Below, one piece after another: positions 7,418-14,553 of a stretch of 64,000 bases of DNA (positions within the stretch are counted from its first letter, which is position 1; every line of letters begins with the position of its first letter). The notes under the pieces are model-generated. The model was not told the origin of the DNA and did no database searches. It saw only the letters and a list, made by a program, of their open reading frames with translations. The stretch comes from Branchiibius hedensis (GTDB taxonomy: Bacteria; Actinomycetota; Actinomycetes; Actinomycetales; Dermatophilaceae): the NCBI RefSeq assembly GCF_900108585.1, contig NZ_UESZ01000001.1, forward strand, positions 1 to 64,000. Reading direction: 5' to 3'. The position numbers and the translations under genes were made by a program.

Positions 7418-7665
7418 CACCCCTCCTTCCCTGCTCTTCGTCCCGCTGACCTACTGCCTTGCGGTGATGCAATGAGATTACGTGAAGGAGACACAGAACC
7501 GCAATGCGTGTAGGTAACGATTAGATAACGCAACACTTGCGCAAGTGTGTAGGCCGCTTGACCTGCTGAAACACACCCCTGTAGTTCGCTGGCCTGCGTG
7601 GTTGCGTAAACGCAAGGCATGATTGGCGGCGTGATGCACCCAAAGCGACGCAATACGGTTTCGCC
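7418..7665. promoter_or_regulatory. Prophage divergent control region with operator palindromes
   Basis: This 248-bp gap separates the leftward Cro-like gene from the rightward repressor. It contains a perfect 16-bp palindrome ACACTTGCGCAAGTGT (7533-7548) and an inverted repeat TTGCGT-AA-ACGCAA (7602-7615). Single ACGCAA half sites lie near 7527 and 7648. These look like repressor/Cro operators overlapping divergent promoters. The repressor start at 7666 lacks a Shine-Dalgarno sequence, so its transcript may be leaderless. Confidence 0.6.
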
Positions 7666-8139
7666 ATGAGTTGGTGGGAGTACGTGGAGCAGGTCGCAAA
7701 GACCAGCCGACAACGCGACATCAGCGACCGGAGTGGGATTGACGCCGCGAATGTCTCGCGCTGGAAAGGCGGTCATATCCCGAAGGCGGAGATGGTCGCG
7801 GAGTTCGCCAGGGCCTATGGGCGTCCCGTCCTAGAGGCGTTCGTCGCGGCTGGGTTCCTCACGCCGATGGAGGCCAAGGAACGCCCGGCTGCGGCACCGT
7901 CCCTCGGCTCATTGACCGATGAAGAGTTGTTGGACGAGATCAGGAAGAGGATGCGCCGCGATGGAACCGCCACCAACCCTGCCGGGGGGAGCCCGGCACC
8001 CGTTCCCGATGATGGGAAACGCCCGCTGACCGATGATGAGTTGGCGGCCCGCAGGAAACGCGACAACGATGCCGCAGCGCGGGCCGCGCAGAAGGCCGCC
8101 CGGCACGGCGAGCGAGACCCGGGCGACGAGGACGACTGA
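7666..8139 (+). CDS. Prophage repressor, XRE family
   Basis: A 157-residue protein with an N-terminal helix-turn-helix (about residues 14-45, RQRDISDRSGIDAANVSRWKGGHIPK), a short hydrophobic segment, and a long charged, low-complexity C-terminal tail rich in Arg, Asp and Ala. There is no LexA/CI-type autoprotease domain. Together with the ImmA-type protease encoded next, this suggests induction by proteolysis in trans, as described for ImmR/ImmA of ICEBs1. It likely binds the palindromes immediately upstream. Confidence 0.8.
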   Translation: MSWWEYVEQVAKTSRQRDISDRSGIDAANVSRWKGGHIPKAEMVAEFARAYGRPVLEAFVAAGFLTPMEAKERPAAAPSLGSLTDEELLDEIRKRMRRDGTATNPAGGSPAPVPDDGKRPLTDDELAARRKRDNDAAARAAQKAARHGERDPGDEDD

Positions 8140-8200
8140 TGTTGTCGGCGCCGGAGGATAGCTTCGCCGGATGCATCACCCGTGGCGGACACTCCGAAGC

Positions 8201-8563
8201 ATGACTGATTGGCAGGTCGTGTTCTGCGAGTTCCCAGACGGGGTGCTGGGATCAACGGACTGCGAGGCGCGCACGATCTACCTTCAGCGCGGCCTGACCC
8301 AGGCTCAGCGGCGCTCCACGTTGGCGCACGAGTTGGCGCACGCGGTCGATCCGTCGTCGCTGGAGCATTGCGTCGATCAGGCGGCGGTTCGCCAGCTGAT
8401 CCCGCTGCAGCGCCTCGCTGACGCGCTGGCATGGTCACAGGACGAATACGAGCTAGCCCGGGAGTTGTGGGTGGACGTGCCCACGGTTCGGGTGCGACTG
8501 GAAGGACTGACCGAGGATGAGCGAGACGAGATCGAACGCAGAGTCGCGGCCCTCGATGGCTGA
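8201..8563 (+). CDS. ImmA/IrrE-type zinc metallopeptidase
   Basis: A 120-residue protein with the zinc-protease motif LAHELAHAVDP (HExxH) near residue 45. It matches the ImmA/IrrE family, which cleaves phage-type repressors. ATG 8201 is the likely start, although an in-frame ATG at 8171 would add ten residues. It lies 61 bases downstream of the repressor and overlaps the next small gene by eight bases. Inferred role: destroying the upstream repressor on an inducing signal. Confidence 0.82.
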   Translation: MTDWQVVFCEFPDGVLGSTDCEARTIYLQRGLTQAQRRSTLAHELAHAVDPSSLEHCVDQAAVRQLIPLQRLADALAWSQDEYELARELWVDVPTVRVRLEGLTEDERDEIERRVAALDG

Positions 8564-8771
8564 CCTGCTGGCCTTCGAGCGGGCGTGGCTGGGTCGCCGC
8601 CGTGACGGCGCGTACGACGCTGCGGTGCGGCAGGAGTTCGGGGTGACCACCGTCCGGCACCTGCAGCGGGTGAACGCGCTCTTGGATGACCCAGAGGCTA
8701 TGGCGCTGGATCCGGTGACGTGCCGGGTGCTGCGATCACGGCGGGCTGCGGGGATGCGGCAACGAGGTTGA
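8556..8771 (+). CDS. DUF3263-like small protein
   Basis: A 71-residue protein beginning MADLLAFERAWLG, overlapping the protease gene by eight bases. The pattern FERAWLGRRRDGAYDAAVRQEFGVTTVRHLQRVNALLDDPEAMALDPVTCRVLRSRR matches actinobacterial/actinophage DUF3263, a likely small DNA-binding helical protein of unknown function. Expressed with the repressor, it probably belongs to the lysogeny-maintenance unit. Confidence 0.65.
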   Translation: MADLLAFERAWLGRRRDGAYDAAVRQEFGVTTVRHLQRVNALLDDPEAMALDPVTCRVLRSRRAAGMRQRG

Positions 8772-8827
8772 GCCGGGCCGCAACGTCCTCCAGGGCCTTC
8801 CTCGCGAGCGCCTGGCTGACGTGCTGG

Positions 8828-9463
8828 CTATGCGCTGGGTGCGTTCTGGGGGCGTGCAGGTCGAGGCAGGTGGCGCCACATCTTGCCCTCAGTGATCTTC
8901 TGGATACACGCAGGGGAAACGCCATACTCGCGCGCAAGCGCCGGGCGTCCGATCCCACCGGCGGCATAACGATTGATGATCTCGACCACCTGGTCCTCGC
9001 GCAGTTTCGACCCTCCACCGCGCTCGCCATGCGCATGGCGACCCTTATCGATCATGTCGGCCACATTCACGAGGTCGTCGCCGAGGAAGAGGTGCTCAGG
9101 GTTGACGCACGGAGGGTTGTCGCAGCGGTGGCAGACGTGCAACTCGTCTGGCACGCGCTCTCCGAGCGCCATGTCCATCGCTACGCGGTGCGCCCCGCGA
9201 TTGCCGAATGATTTGCTCTGGATGATCCCATATTGGTACTGACTGCGGTGCCCGTCCCATTCGATGCACCCCGTCGACGTGACGCACTTCGGGGTGACTG
9301 CAAAAATCTCAGCATGGGTCAATCCAGCCCTACCGCGGGTGCGGGGTCCAAACTCGATGTCGCCAACGTTGCGCGCGCGGTCGTAGTGCTTGGTACAGAG
9401 CCCGCGGGCAATCGTGGGCCGCTCGCAGCCATCTTGTTTACAGGTAGTGTCGGTCACGTTCAC
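8828..9463 (-). CDS. HNH endonuclease with C-terminal HTH
   Basis: A 211-residue protein. Residues 1-30 hold a Cys-rich knuckle (CKQDGCERPTIARGLCTKHY). Residues ~95-145 contain an HNH_3-type nuclease core (HVCHRCDNPPCVNPEHLFLGD) followed by NVADMIDKGR, and the C-terminus has an HTH (GRPALAREYGVSPACIQKITEG). This is the layout of phage homing-type HNH enzymes. The GTG start overlaps the integrase stop (GTGA), so the two genes are co-transcribed. It may be a mobile free-standing nuclease or a packaging-associated enzyme. Confidence 0.82.
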   Translation of the reverse strand: MNVTDTTCKQDGCERPTIARGLCTKHYDRARNVGDIEFGPRTRGRAGLTHAEIFAVTPKCVTSTGCIEWDGHRSQYQYGIIQSKSFGNRGAHRVAMDMALGERVPDELHVCHRCDNPPCVNPEHLFLGDDLVNVADMIDKGRHAHGERGGGSKLREDQVVEIINRYAAGGIGRPALAREYGVSPACIQKITEGKMWRHLPRPARPQNAPSA

Positions 9464-10707
9464 TCCTTGTTCGAGTGGGCCATGCCCCCGGCCTGTTCGA
9501 GCAGGTGCGGGGGTACAGATTCGTTCAGGCCCAGAGTAGCGGCGACCGCCGACAGCGCGGCGCGGGCCATTTCAGTATTCACGTGCATGTAGCCGCGGCT
9601 CGTCACGATCGAGGAGTGGCCCATGATCGCCTTGATGACTTCCGGGTCTATTCCAGCTTGCATCAATAGCGTCGCCGCCGTGTGGCGGGCCTCGTGCAGG
9701 GTGTAGGGGCGGCCTGCGGGGTGGATGACGCCGGCGGTTGCTTGTAGGCCGTGCCATGCCTGGGTGTTGGTTTTGTCGCGCATGGGTCGTTGGCCGTTCT
9801 CGGTCCACACCAGGTTCCACGGGTTGGCGGGGGCGACCTGCTCCCATTCGGCGAGCGCCGCGCGCATCCACGGCACGAGGGGGACGATCCGCTGCCCGCT
9901 GGTGGTCTTAGGGCGCACGAGGTGGGTCGCGCCGGTCAGGTGCCGCACTTCGTACCCGTCGGGGACTTGGAAGGTGCCGGCGGAGCGGTCGGCGTACGTC
10001 AGGGCCTGTAGCTGCCAAGAGATGTCGATCAGGCCACGGTCGAGGTCCACGGCGTCCCAGGTGAGTCCGTAGATCTCTCCCTTGCGCATGCCCTGCAGGA
10101 GCGCCGCGACCCAGCGGGCTGCGTCGGGTCCGGTCCGCGCAGCTTCGAGGAGACGCAGTGCGTCCTCCAGGGGGATCGCGTCGCGGTCTGAGACGGCTTT
10201 GGTGGGACGGCGTACGGCGAACACGTTCTCGGGTACGGTGTGCCCTTCGGCTTTGGCGGCTTTGAGCATGGTGGTCAGCACGGCGTGGGTGCGTAGCGCT
10301 GTGCTGGTGGAGTTGCCGTCGCGCAGGGCGGAGCGGTGGACTGCTCGCACGTCTGTCGGTAGCAGGGCGCCGAGTTGTTTGCCGCCGATGGTGGTGATGA
10401 TGTGCTGGTGGACGGCGGATGACGCGGCCCGGTAGGTGGCTGGTCGGACATGTTTGGCGTAGGCGGCGAGCCATTGCTCGGACCATCGTTTGACGGTGGT
10501 GCGTCCGGTGATCGCTGGGACGCCGTTCGCGGCGACCTCGCGTAGCTTCTTGGACAGTGCGGTCTGTGCCGCTTTCTTGGTGGGGTAGCCGCCTTGGGTG
10601 ATGCGGCGGCGGTTGCCGGAGGCGGTGAAGCCGACGTCGAGTTGCCATGCCCACTGCCCGTCGCGGCCTCGCTCGAATACGCTCCCGGTGCCTTTGGCTC
10701 GTCCCAT
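9460..10707 (-). CDS. int: Tyrosine recombinase, phage integrase
   Basis: A 415-residue site-specific recombinase that inserts and excises the element at the tRNA-Thr site. Residues 1-60 resemble an AP2-like arm-binding domain, ~60-165 a SAM-like core-binding domain, and ~175-390 the catalytic domain. Active-site residues are seen in GMRKGEIYGLTW (Arg I), LHEARHTAATL (His-x-x-Arg), GHSS (His) and SRGYMHV (the nucleophilic Tyr). Start ATG 10707 follows GGGAGGTC. The gene lies 120 bases from the attachment site and reads into the element. Confidence 0.95.
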   Translation of the reverse strand: MGRAKGTGSVFERGRDGQWAWQLDVGFTASGNRRRITQGGYPTKKAAQTALSKKLREVAANGVPAITGRTTVKRWSEQWLAAYAKHVRPATYRAASSAVHQHIITTIGGKQLGALLPTDVRAVHRSALRDGNSTSTALRTHAVLTTMLKAAKAEGHTVPENVFAVRRPTKAVSDRDAIPLEDALRLLEAARTGPDAARWVAALLQGMRKGEIYGLTWDAVDLDRGLIDISWQLQALTYADRSAGTFQVPDGYEVRHLTGATHLVRPKTTSGQRIVPLVPWMRAALAEWEQVAPANPWNLVWTENGQRPMRDKTNTQAWHGLQATAGVIHPAGRPYTLHEARHTAATLLMQAGIDPEVIKAIMGHSSIVTSRGYMHVNTEMARAALSAVAATLGLNESVPPHLLEQAGGMAHSNKE

Positions 10708-10727
10708 CTTCTGACCTCCCGGTCGCC

Positions 10728-10748
10728 GTTAGCCATTGGTTAGCCATT
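10728..10748. repeat. Direct repeat GTTAGCCATT x2, candidate integrase arm sites
   Basis: Two perfect copies of the 10-mer GTTAGCCATT lie at 10728-10737 and 10739-10748, an 11-base period. They sit between the integrase start and the attachment core, where arm-type sites of tyrosine integrases or excisionase sites are expected. Confidence 0.5.
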
Positions 10749-10829
10749 CACAGACTAATCCGTGACCCATCTCAGACGCGAAAACCGTTGCAATCACTGG
10801 TGTTTTGGGCACTTCCAGTATAGGCATCC

Positions 10830-10879
10830 TTTCACTCGTAATGAATAGGTCATCGGTTCGATTCCGATAGGCGGCTCCA
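10830..10879 (+). tRNA. tRNA-Thr(CGT) 3' fragment, attachment site
   Basis: The sequence carries the 3' half of a tRNA: anticodon loop CTCGTAA (anticodon CGT at 10837-10839), an intact T-arm (ATCGG-TTCGATT-CCGAT, 10852-10868), acceptor strand AGGCGGC and an encoded CCA (10877-10879). The matching 5' GCCGCCT and D-arm are absent, and the first anticodon-stem pair (10830:10846) is a T:T mismatch. It is therefore not a functional tRNA but the att core left by integration. The complete gene is expected at the left end of the element, outside the window. Confidence 0.85.
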
Positions 10880-10902
10880 CAAGAGGGCGCTGACCAGCAG
10901 AA

Positions 10903-11436
10903 ATGCTGGGTCAGGCCAGGGTGTGTGACACCTGCCTGGGTTTGCGACAGCCGGGCGCTACCGTGCCACTATCAGTTGCTACCGAAGACGAGGTGCAGAT
11001 TGTGGTTGCCTCCAGACTTCAGCCTCTCGTCTCCGAGATCGTGGCTGTGATGAGGAGCTTGCGAAATGCTTTTCCTACCACGACCAGAATTGACGCGAGC
11101 CGAGCGTGGATGCAGGCAGCGGTGCTTTTCGTCACTGCGGTGACTGTTGGTGCAGTGTGGGAACTGGCCGTAACAGTCATGTGCGACATGCGCGGCTCCG
11201 GTGACATTTTGATACTTGCCTGGCAGCTAGGCATTATTCCCGCGGCGGTTGGGTTGAGTTTTCTGATCGGCCTGGTGCCAGCTACGACTCAATGGCATTC
11301 GACCGGGTGGATCGCCTCTCGATATTTGCTGTTGTCGTTCGCTTCGCTGGCGTTTGTCCTTCTGCTGATCGTTATCAGCGGACATCCGATACCGGACATT
11401 TGGTCCAATGGCCCCGAGACTCACCTTCGTTGGTAG
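10903..11436 (+). CDS. Hypothetical membrane protein
   Basis: A 177-residue protein with three predicted transmembrane helices (about residues 70-90, 103-123 and 140-160) after a soluble N-terminus. I recognise no family. The first ~50 residues are doubtful, since no ribosome binding site precedes ATG 10903 and internal GTG codons could be used. It is the first gene outside the element and has less GC-biased codons than its neighbours. Confidence 0.5.
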   Translation: MLGQARVCDTCLGLRQPGATVPLSVATEDEVQIVVASRLQPLVSEIVAVMRSLRNAFPTTTRIDASRAWMQAAVLFVTAVTVGAVWELAVTVMCDMRGSGDILILAWQLGIIPAAVGLSFLIGLVPATTQWHSTGWIASRYLLLSFASLAFVLLLIVISGHPIPDIWSNGPETHLRW

Positions 11437-11451
11437 GTCGGCCGGTTACTC

Positions 11452-11466
11452 ATCCCGTAGGGGGAT
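11452..11466. promoter_or_regulatory. CCC-NN-AGGGG palindrome upstream of acyl-CoA synthetase
   Basis: ATCCCGTAGGGGGAT is an inverted repeat about 90 bp upstream of the acyl-CoA synthetase start. A nearly identical sequence (CATCCCTGAGGGG) lies upstream of the SCP2/alcohol dehydrogenase operon. It is a candidate activator site, perhaps for the LuxR protein encoded between the two targets. Confidence 0.4.
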
Positions 11467-11523
11467 CTCCTCCGGGCAACCTTGTCCAGGCAGGGCGTCG
11501 TTCCTACAGTCGCAAGCAACGTA

Positions 11524-11539
11524 CGTGACCTGTGTCACT
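11524..11539. promoter_or_regulatory. CRP-like site upstream of acyl-CoA synthetase
   Basis: CGTGACCTGTGTCACT fits the GTGA-N6-TCAC core of CRP/GlxR-type sites and lies 18 bases before the start codon. At this position a bound protein would overlap the ribosome binding region or the transcription start, so it may repress or mark a closely placed promoter. Confidence 0.4.
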
Positions 11540-11556
11540 TGACTGAGGAGCCCTGC

Positions 11557-13107
11557 ATGTACCCCGGAGCACACATCGCCGACCAGGCCGACAAGCCGGC
11601 CATCATCCACGTCGACACGGGAGAGACCCGCACCTACGCGGAGTTGAACGACAACTCGATCCGGGTGGCCCGGCAGTTACGTGACCTGGGCGTCGAGGTC
11701 GGTCAAGACATTGCGTTCATTTCCGACAACCTGCCGCAGGTGTTCGAAATCTACTGGGCCGGAGTGCGATCCGGCTTCTACGTCACAGGGGTCAACCACC
11801 ACCTGACCGCACCGGAAGCGGTCTACATCCTCAACGACTGTGACGCCCAGGTGCTCTTCGTCTCCGAGGCGCACCGTGACCTGGCCCAGCAGCTGTTGGC
11901 GGACGTGCCCGGCCTGAAGGCGGCGTACATCATCGACGGTGAGCCGGGAGGTGGTCTCGCTTCCTACTCCGAGATCCTCGCTACGACCTCCGCCGACCCG
12001 TTGCCGGACGAGCCGCGCGGGGTGGACATGCTCTACTCCTCGGGCACCACCGGTCAGCCCAAGGGCGTCAAGCCGCCGTTGACCGGCAAGCAGGTCGGCG
12101 AGGCGGGAGCCGATGCGTTCACGGCGGTGTTCGGCAAGGCGCTCAGCTTCGGCACTGACACGGTCTACTACTCCTGTGCACCCACCTACCACGCCGCGCC
12201 GCTGCGGTTCGGCGGCATCGTGAACGCGCTCGGCGGCACGGTCGTGCTGGCCAACCGGTTCGACGCCGAAGCCGCCCTGGCCGCGATCGAGAAGTACCGC
12301 GCCACCCACAGCCAGTGGGTGCCCACGATGTTCGTTCGCATGCTCAAACTGCCTCAAGAGGTGCGGGACCAGTACGACGTGTCAAGCCTTCGGGTGGCGG
12401 TGCACGCCGCAGCGCCGTGCCCGGTCGAGGTCAAGGCAGCCATGATCCAGTGGTGGGGACCGATCCTGTTCGAGTACTACTCCTCAACCGAGGCCAACGG
12501 CATCACCATGGTCAGTCCGCAGGACTGGCTTGCGCACCCCGGCACCGTCGGCAAGGCCGCACTCGGCACGATCCACATCTGCGACCCGTCCGGCGCCGAT
12601 CTGCCGACGGGGCAGGACGGGATGGTCTATTTCGAGCGCGAGGTGCGGCCGTTCTCGTATCACAACGACCCTGTGAAGACCGCCGCCGCAACCCACCCCC
12701 ACCACGACACCTGGACAACGACCGGAGACATCGGGCACGTCGATGGCGACGGCTATTTGTATCTCACCGACCGAGCCGCGTTCACCATCATCTCCGGAGG
12801 CGTGAACATCTATCCGCAAGAGATCGAGAACCTCCTGGCGTTGCATCCGGCAATCCTCGACGTTGCCGTCATCGGTGTGCCGGACGCCGACCTGGGGCAG
12901 TCGGTCAAAGCGGTCGTGCAACCCGCCGAGGGCGCGATCACCGGCGACGACCTCGCCCAGGAGATCCTGACCAGCCTTGAGGGCAAGCTTGCCCGGTACA
13001 AGATCCCGCGGACCCTCGACTTCACCGACTCGTTGCCCAGAACGGCCACCGGCAAACTCGTGAAAGGCCCGCTGGTCGCGCAGTACTCCGCGACCGTCGC
13101 CTCCTGA
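11557..13107 (+). CDS. Acyl-CoA synthetase (AMP-forming)
   Basis: A 516-residue ANL-superfamily enzyme that activates a carboxylic acid to its CoA thioester with ATP. Visible motifs are the P-loop YSSGTTGQPKGVKPP (near residue 160), the A5 motif YYSSTEANG, the hinge TTGDIGHVDGDGYLYLTDR, and the C-terminal PRTATGKLVKG with the catalytic Lys. The start ATG 11557 has GAGGAG upstream; an in-frame ATG 25 codons earlier is less likely. Context with P450, alcohol and aldehyde dehydrogenases suggests it activates the acid they produce. Substrate unknown. Confidence 0.92.
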   Translation: MYPGAHIADQADKPAIIHVDTGETRTYAELNDNSIRVARQLRDLGVEVGQDIAFISDNLPQVFEIYWAGVRSGFYVTGVNHHLTAPEAVYILNDCDAQVLFVSEAHRDLAQQLLADVPGLKAAYIIDGEPGGGLASYSEILATTSADPLPDEPRGVDMLYSSGTTGQPKGVKPPLTGKQVGEAGADAFTAVFGKALSFGTDTVYYSCAPTYHAAPLRFGGIVNALGGTVVLANRFDAEAALAAIEKYRATHSQWVPTMFVRMLKLPQEVRDQYDVSSLRVAVHAAAPCPVEVKAAMIQWWGPILFEYYSSTEANGITMVSPQDWLAHPGTVGKAALGTIHICDPSGADLPTGQDGMVYFEREVRPFSYHNDPVKTAAATHPHHDTWTTTGDIGHVDGDGYLYLTDRAAFTIISGGVNIYPQEIENLLALHPAILDVAVIGVPDADLGQSVKAVVQPAEGAITGDDLAQEILTSLEGKLARYKIPRTLDFTDSLPRTATGKLVKGPLVAQYSATVAS

Positions 13108-13138
13108 CAAAGGCCCGTAGCGGAAGGGGGTTCTGGCT

Positions 13139-13156
13139 GCAGTCAGCATTGACTGC
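13139..13156. promoter_or_regulatory. CAGTCA-N4-TGACTG operator upstream of luxR-type gene
   Basis: An 18-bp palindrome (G-CAGTCA-GCAT-TGACTG-C) between the acyl-CoA synthetase stop and the LuxR regulator start. Two further copies of the same palindrome lie next to the local TetR gene, which is the most likely binding protein. Confidence 0.65.
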
Positions 13157-13217
13157 TGGGCGAAACCGAGGCATCCTGAGACTCCAGAAGTGGTCTACGT
13201 CACATAGGAGGTCGGTC

Positions 13218-14006
13218 GTGGCCGTGCTGGAGTCAACGGTTTCGACCACGGCGGTCCTGGCCGACCTCGTCCGATCCATTGGGCGCTTGACCGATCACGC
13301 CGAGATCCTGGACTCCCTGCCGCCGATGATCAGCCGGATGGGTTTCGACCGGGCCATCGTGTCCGAGGTCGTCGACGGTTCATGGTTGCCGGCGGCGGTC
13401 TACGTCCCGCGGGATCGTCGGTGGTCCGACGACATCCGTGAGGCGGGCCGAAGCGCACCGCCCACGCTGGGTATCGGGATGGTCGAAGACGACATGCTCG
13501 TCTCGCGCCGTCCGATCGTCGTGGGGAACGTACGGGGCAATCCGCGGGTGCACCAGGGCATCGCGCAGGTGTCACGATCCTCATCCTTCGCTGCGGCACC
13601 GATCTGTGTCGGTGACCGGATCGACGCCATCGTGCACGTGGATCGGTTCTGGACCCGGATGCCGTTCGGTGCCGAGGATGTCTTCTCGCTGCAGTTGTTG
13701 GCCGACGCGGTCGGGCTCGTCCTGGAGCGAGAAGTGCTGCGGAAGCGGTTGCGCGATCAGCCCGGCAGCGCTGCCGGCAACCACGCCGCGGCGCAGGTGC
13801 TCACCGCCCGCGAACGGCAGGTCGCCGAGATGATCTGCGCCGGGCTGACCAACACCCAGATTGCGCAGGAGCTGGTCGTCGCCGAGGCCACCGTCAAGAC
13901 GCACGTGAAGCACATCCTGCGAAAACTCGGCGCTCGCCATCGTGCCGAGGTCGTGTCGATGTTCCTGCGCTCCACCGGCCCGCGGGGTCTCATCCCTGAG
14001 GGGTAG
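13218..14006 (+). CDS. GAF domain LuxR-family regulator
   Basis: A 262-residue regulator. Residues ~20-180 resemble a GAF-type sensor domain. Residues ~198-255 are a LuxR helix-turn-helix (LTARERQVAEMICAGLTNTQIAQELVVAEATVKTHVKHILRKLG). GTG 13218 is chosen because AGGAGG lies seven bases upstream. The protein is encoded between the two transcription units of the catabolic island and is probably their ligand-responsive activator. Its own promoter carries the CAGTCA palindrome, so it is likely under TetR control. Confidence 0.85.
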   Translation: MAVLESTVSTTAVLADLVRSIGRLTDHAEILDSLPPMISRMGFDRAIVSEVVDGSWLPAAVYVPRDRRWSDDIREAGRSAPPTLGIGMVEDDMLVSRRPIVVGNVRGNPRVHQGIAQVSRSSSFAAAPICVGDRIDAIVHVDRFWTRMPFGAEDVFSLQLLADAVGLVLEREVLRKRLRDQPGSAAGNHAAAQVLTARERQVAEMICAGLTNTQIAQELVVAEATVKTHVKHILRKLGARHRAEVVSMFLRSTGPRGLIPEG

Positions 14007-14046
14007 ACCCGCGACTGCTCGCCGGCCGAAATCCTCCCCGAGGGGG
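13991..14046. promoter_or_regulatory. Two CCC-NN-AGGGG palindromes upstream of SCP2/ADH operon
   Basis: CATCCCTGAGGGG (13991-14003) and CCTCCCCGAGGGGGA (14033-14046) resemble the palindrome upstream of the acyl-CoA synthetase. The first overlaps the end of the LuxR gene. They lie 80-135 bp before the SCP2 start, a plausible activator position. GC-rich palindromes also arise by chance in this genome. Confidence 0.38.
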
Positions 14047-14081
14047 ACGATCGGGTGCGGCCACGCTCCTAACGTCTCCCG

Positions 14082-14097
14082 TGTGAGGTGCATCACA
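14082..14097. promoter_or_regulatory. CRP-like site TGTGA-N6-TCACA
   Basis: TGTGA-GGTGCA-TCACA is a full match to the CRP/GlxR consensus and lies 28 bases upstream of the SCP2 gene start. A related site lies before the acyl-CoA synthetase, which suggests shared global control of the catabolic genes. Confidence 0.5.
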
Positions 14098-14125
14098 AGA
14101 TGCGCCCGAGCCACGAGGAGTGACG

Positions 14126-14530
14126 ATGGGCTTCTTTTCAAGCGGCGAAGAGCTGGACAAGTACATCGGGGGCATCTTCCGGGTAGCCGGGGACAACCCG
14201 GAGGTCGGCCCGAAGTTGAAGGCCGCCAACATCAACATGCGGGTGGAGTACTCCGACCCCGACTGTGTCGTGACGATCGGCTTCCACGACCCGATGGTGG
14301 TCGACTACGGCGAGACCGAACTGGCCCCCGACATCACGTTGATCATGTCCGGTGACATCGCGGACAAGTTCTGGCGCGGTGAGTACAACCTCGCCGTCGG
14401 TCTGGCAAAGGGCCAGGTCAAGGCCAAGGGCCCGGTCAGCAAGATCCTCAAACTGGTCCCGCTGACCAAACCGCTCTTCCCCGTTTACAAAGACCTGGTC
14501 GCCGAGAAGGACGCCCAGGTCCCGGCCTGA
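14126..14530 (+). CDS. SCP2 sterol-carrier domain protein
   Basis: A 134-residue protein resembling the SCP2 sterol/lipid-binding fold: an amphipathic N-terminal helix, a central beta-sheet (VEYSDPDCVVTIGF ... APDITLIMSGDIADKFWRGEYNLAVGLAKGQVKAKGPV) and a C-terminal helix. Such proteins bind hydrophobic ligands and may present the substrate to the P450 or dehydrogenases. ATG 14126 has AGGAG upstream. It is the first gene of a tight operon through the ferredoxin reductase. Confidence 0.75.
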   Translation: MGFFSSGEELDKYIGGIFRVAGDNPEVGPKLKAANINMRVEYSDPDCVVTIGFHDPMVVDYGETELAPDITLIMSGDIADKFWRGEYNLAVGLAKGQVKAKGPVSKILKLVPLTKPLFPVYKDLVAEKDAQVPA

Positions 14531-14553
14531 GCAGCAGCGCGATGGAAGACACG

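Larger units (their letters stand above)
1..10879. mobile_element. Integrated phage / phage-like element, right part
   Basis: The segment holds an integrase next to a tRNA-Thr 3' fragment, an XRE repressor with an ImmA-type protease, a divergent Cro-like gene, a BRO/KilA-type antirepressor, a C5 methyltransferase and a YqaJ-type exonuclease. These are hallmarks of a temperate actinophage lysogeny and early-replication module. No capsid, tail, terminase or lysis gene is visible, so structural genes, if any, lie left of the window. The right boundary is the tRNA remnant ending at 10879; the left boundary is not visible. It could be a complete prophage or a satellite/integrative element. Confidence 0.88.

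Noticed and set aside
10830-10879. Functional tRNA gene
   Set aside because: The 5' acceptor strand, D-arm and one anticodon-stem pair are missing.
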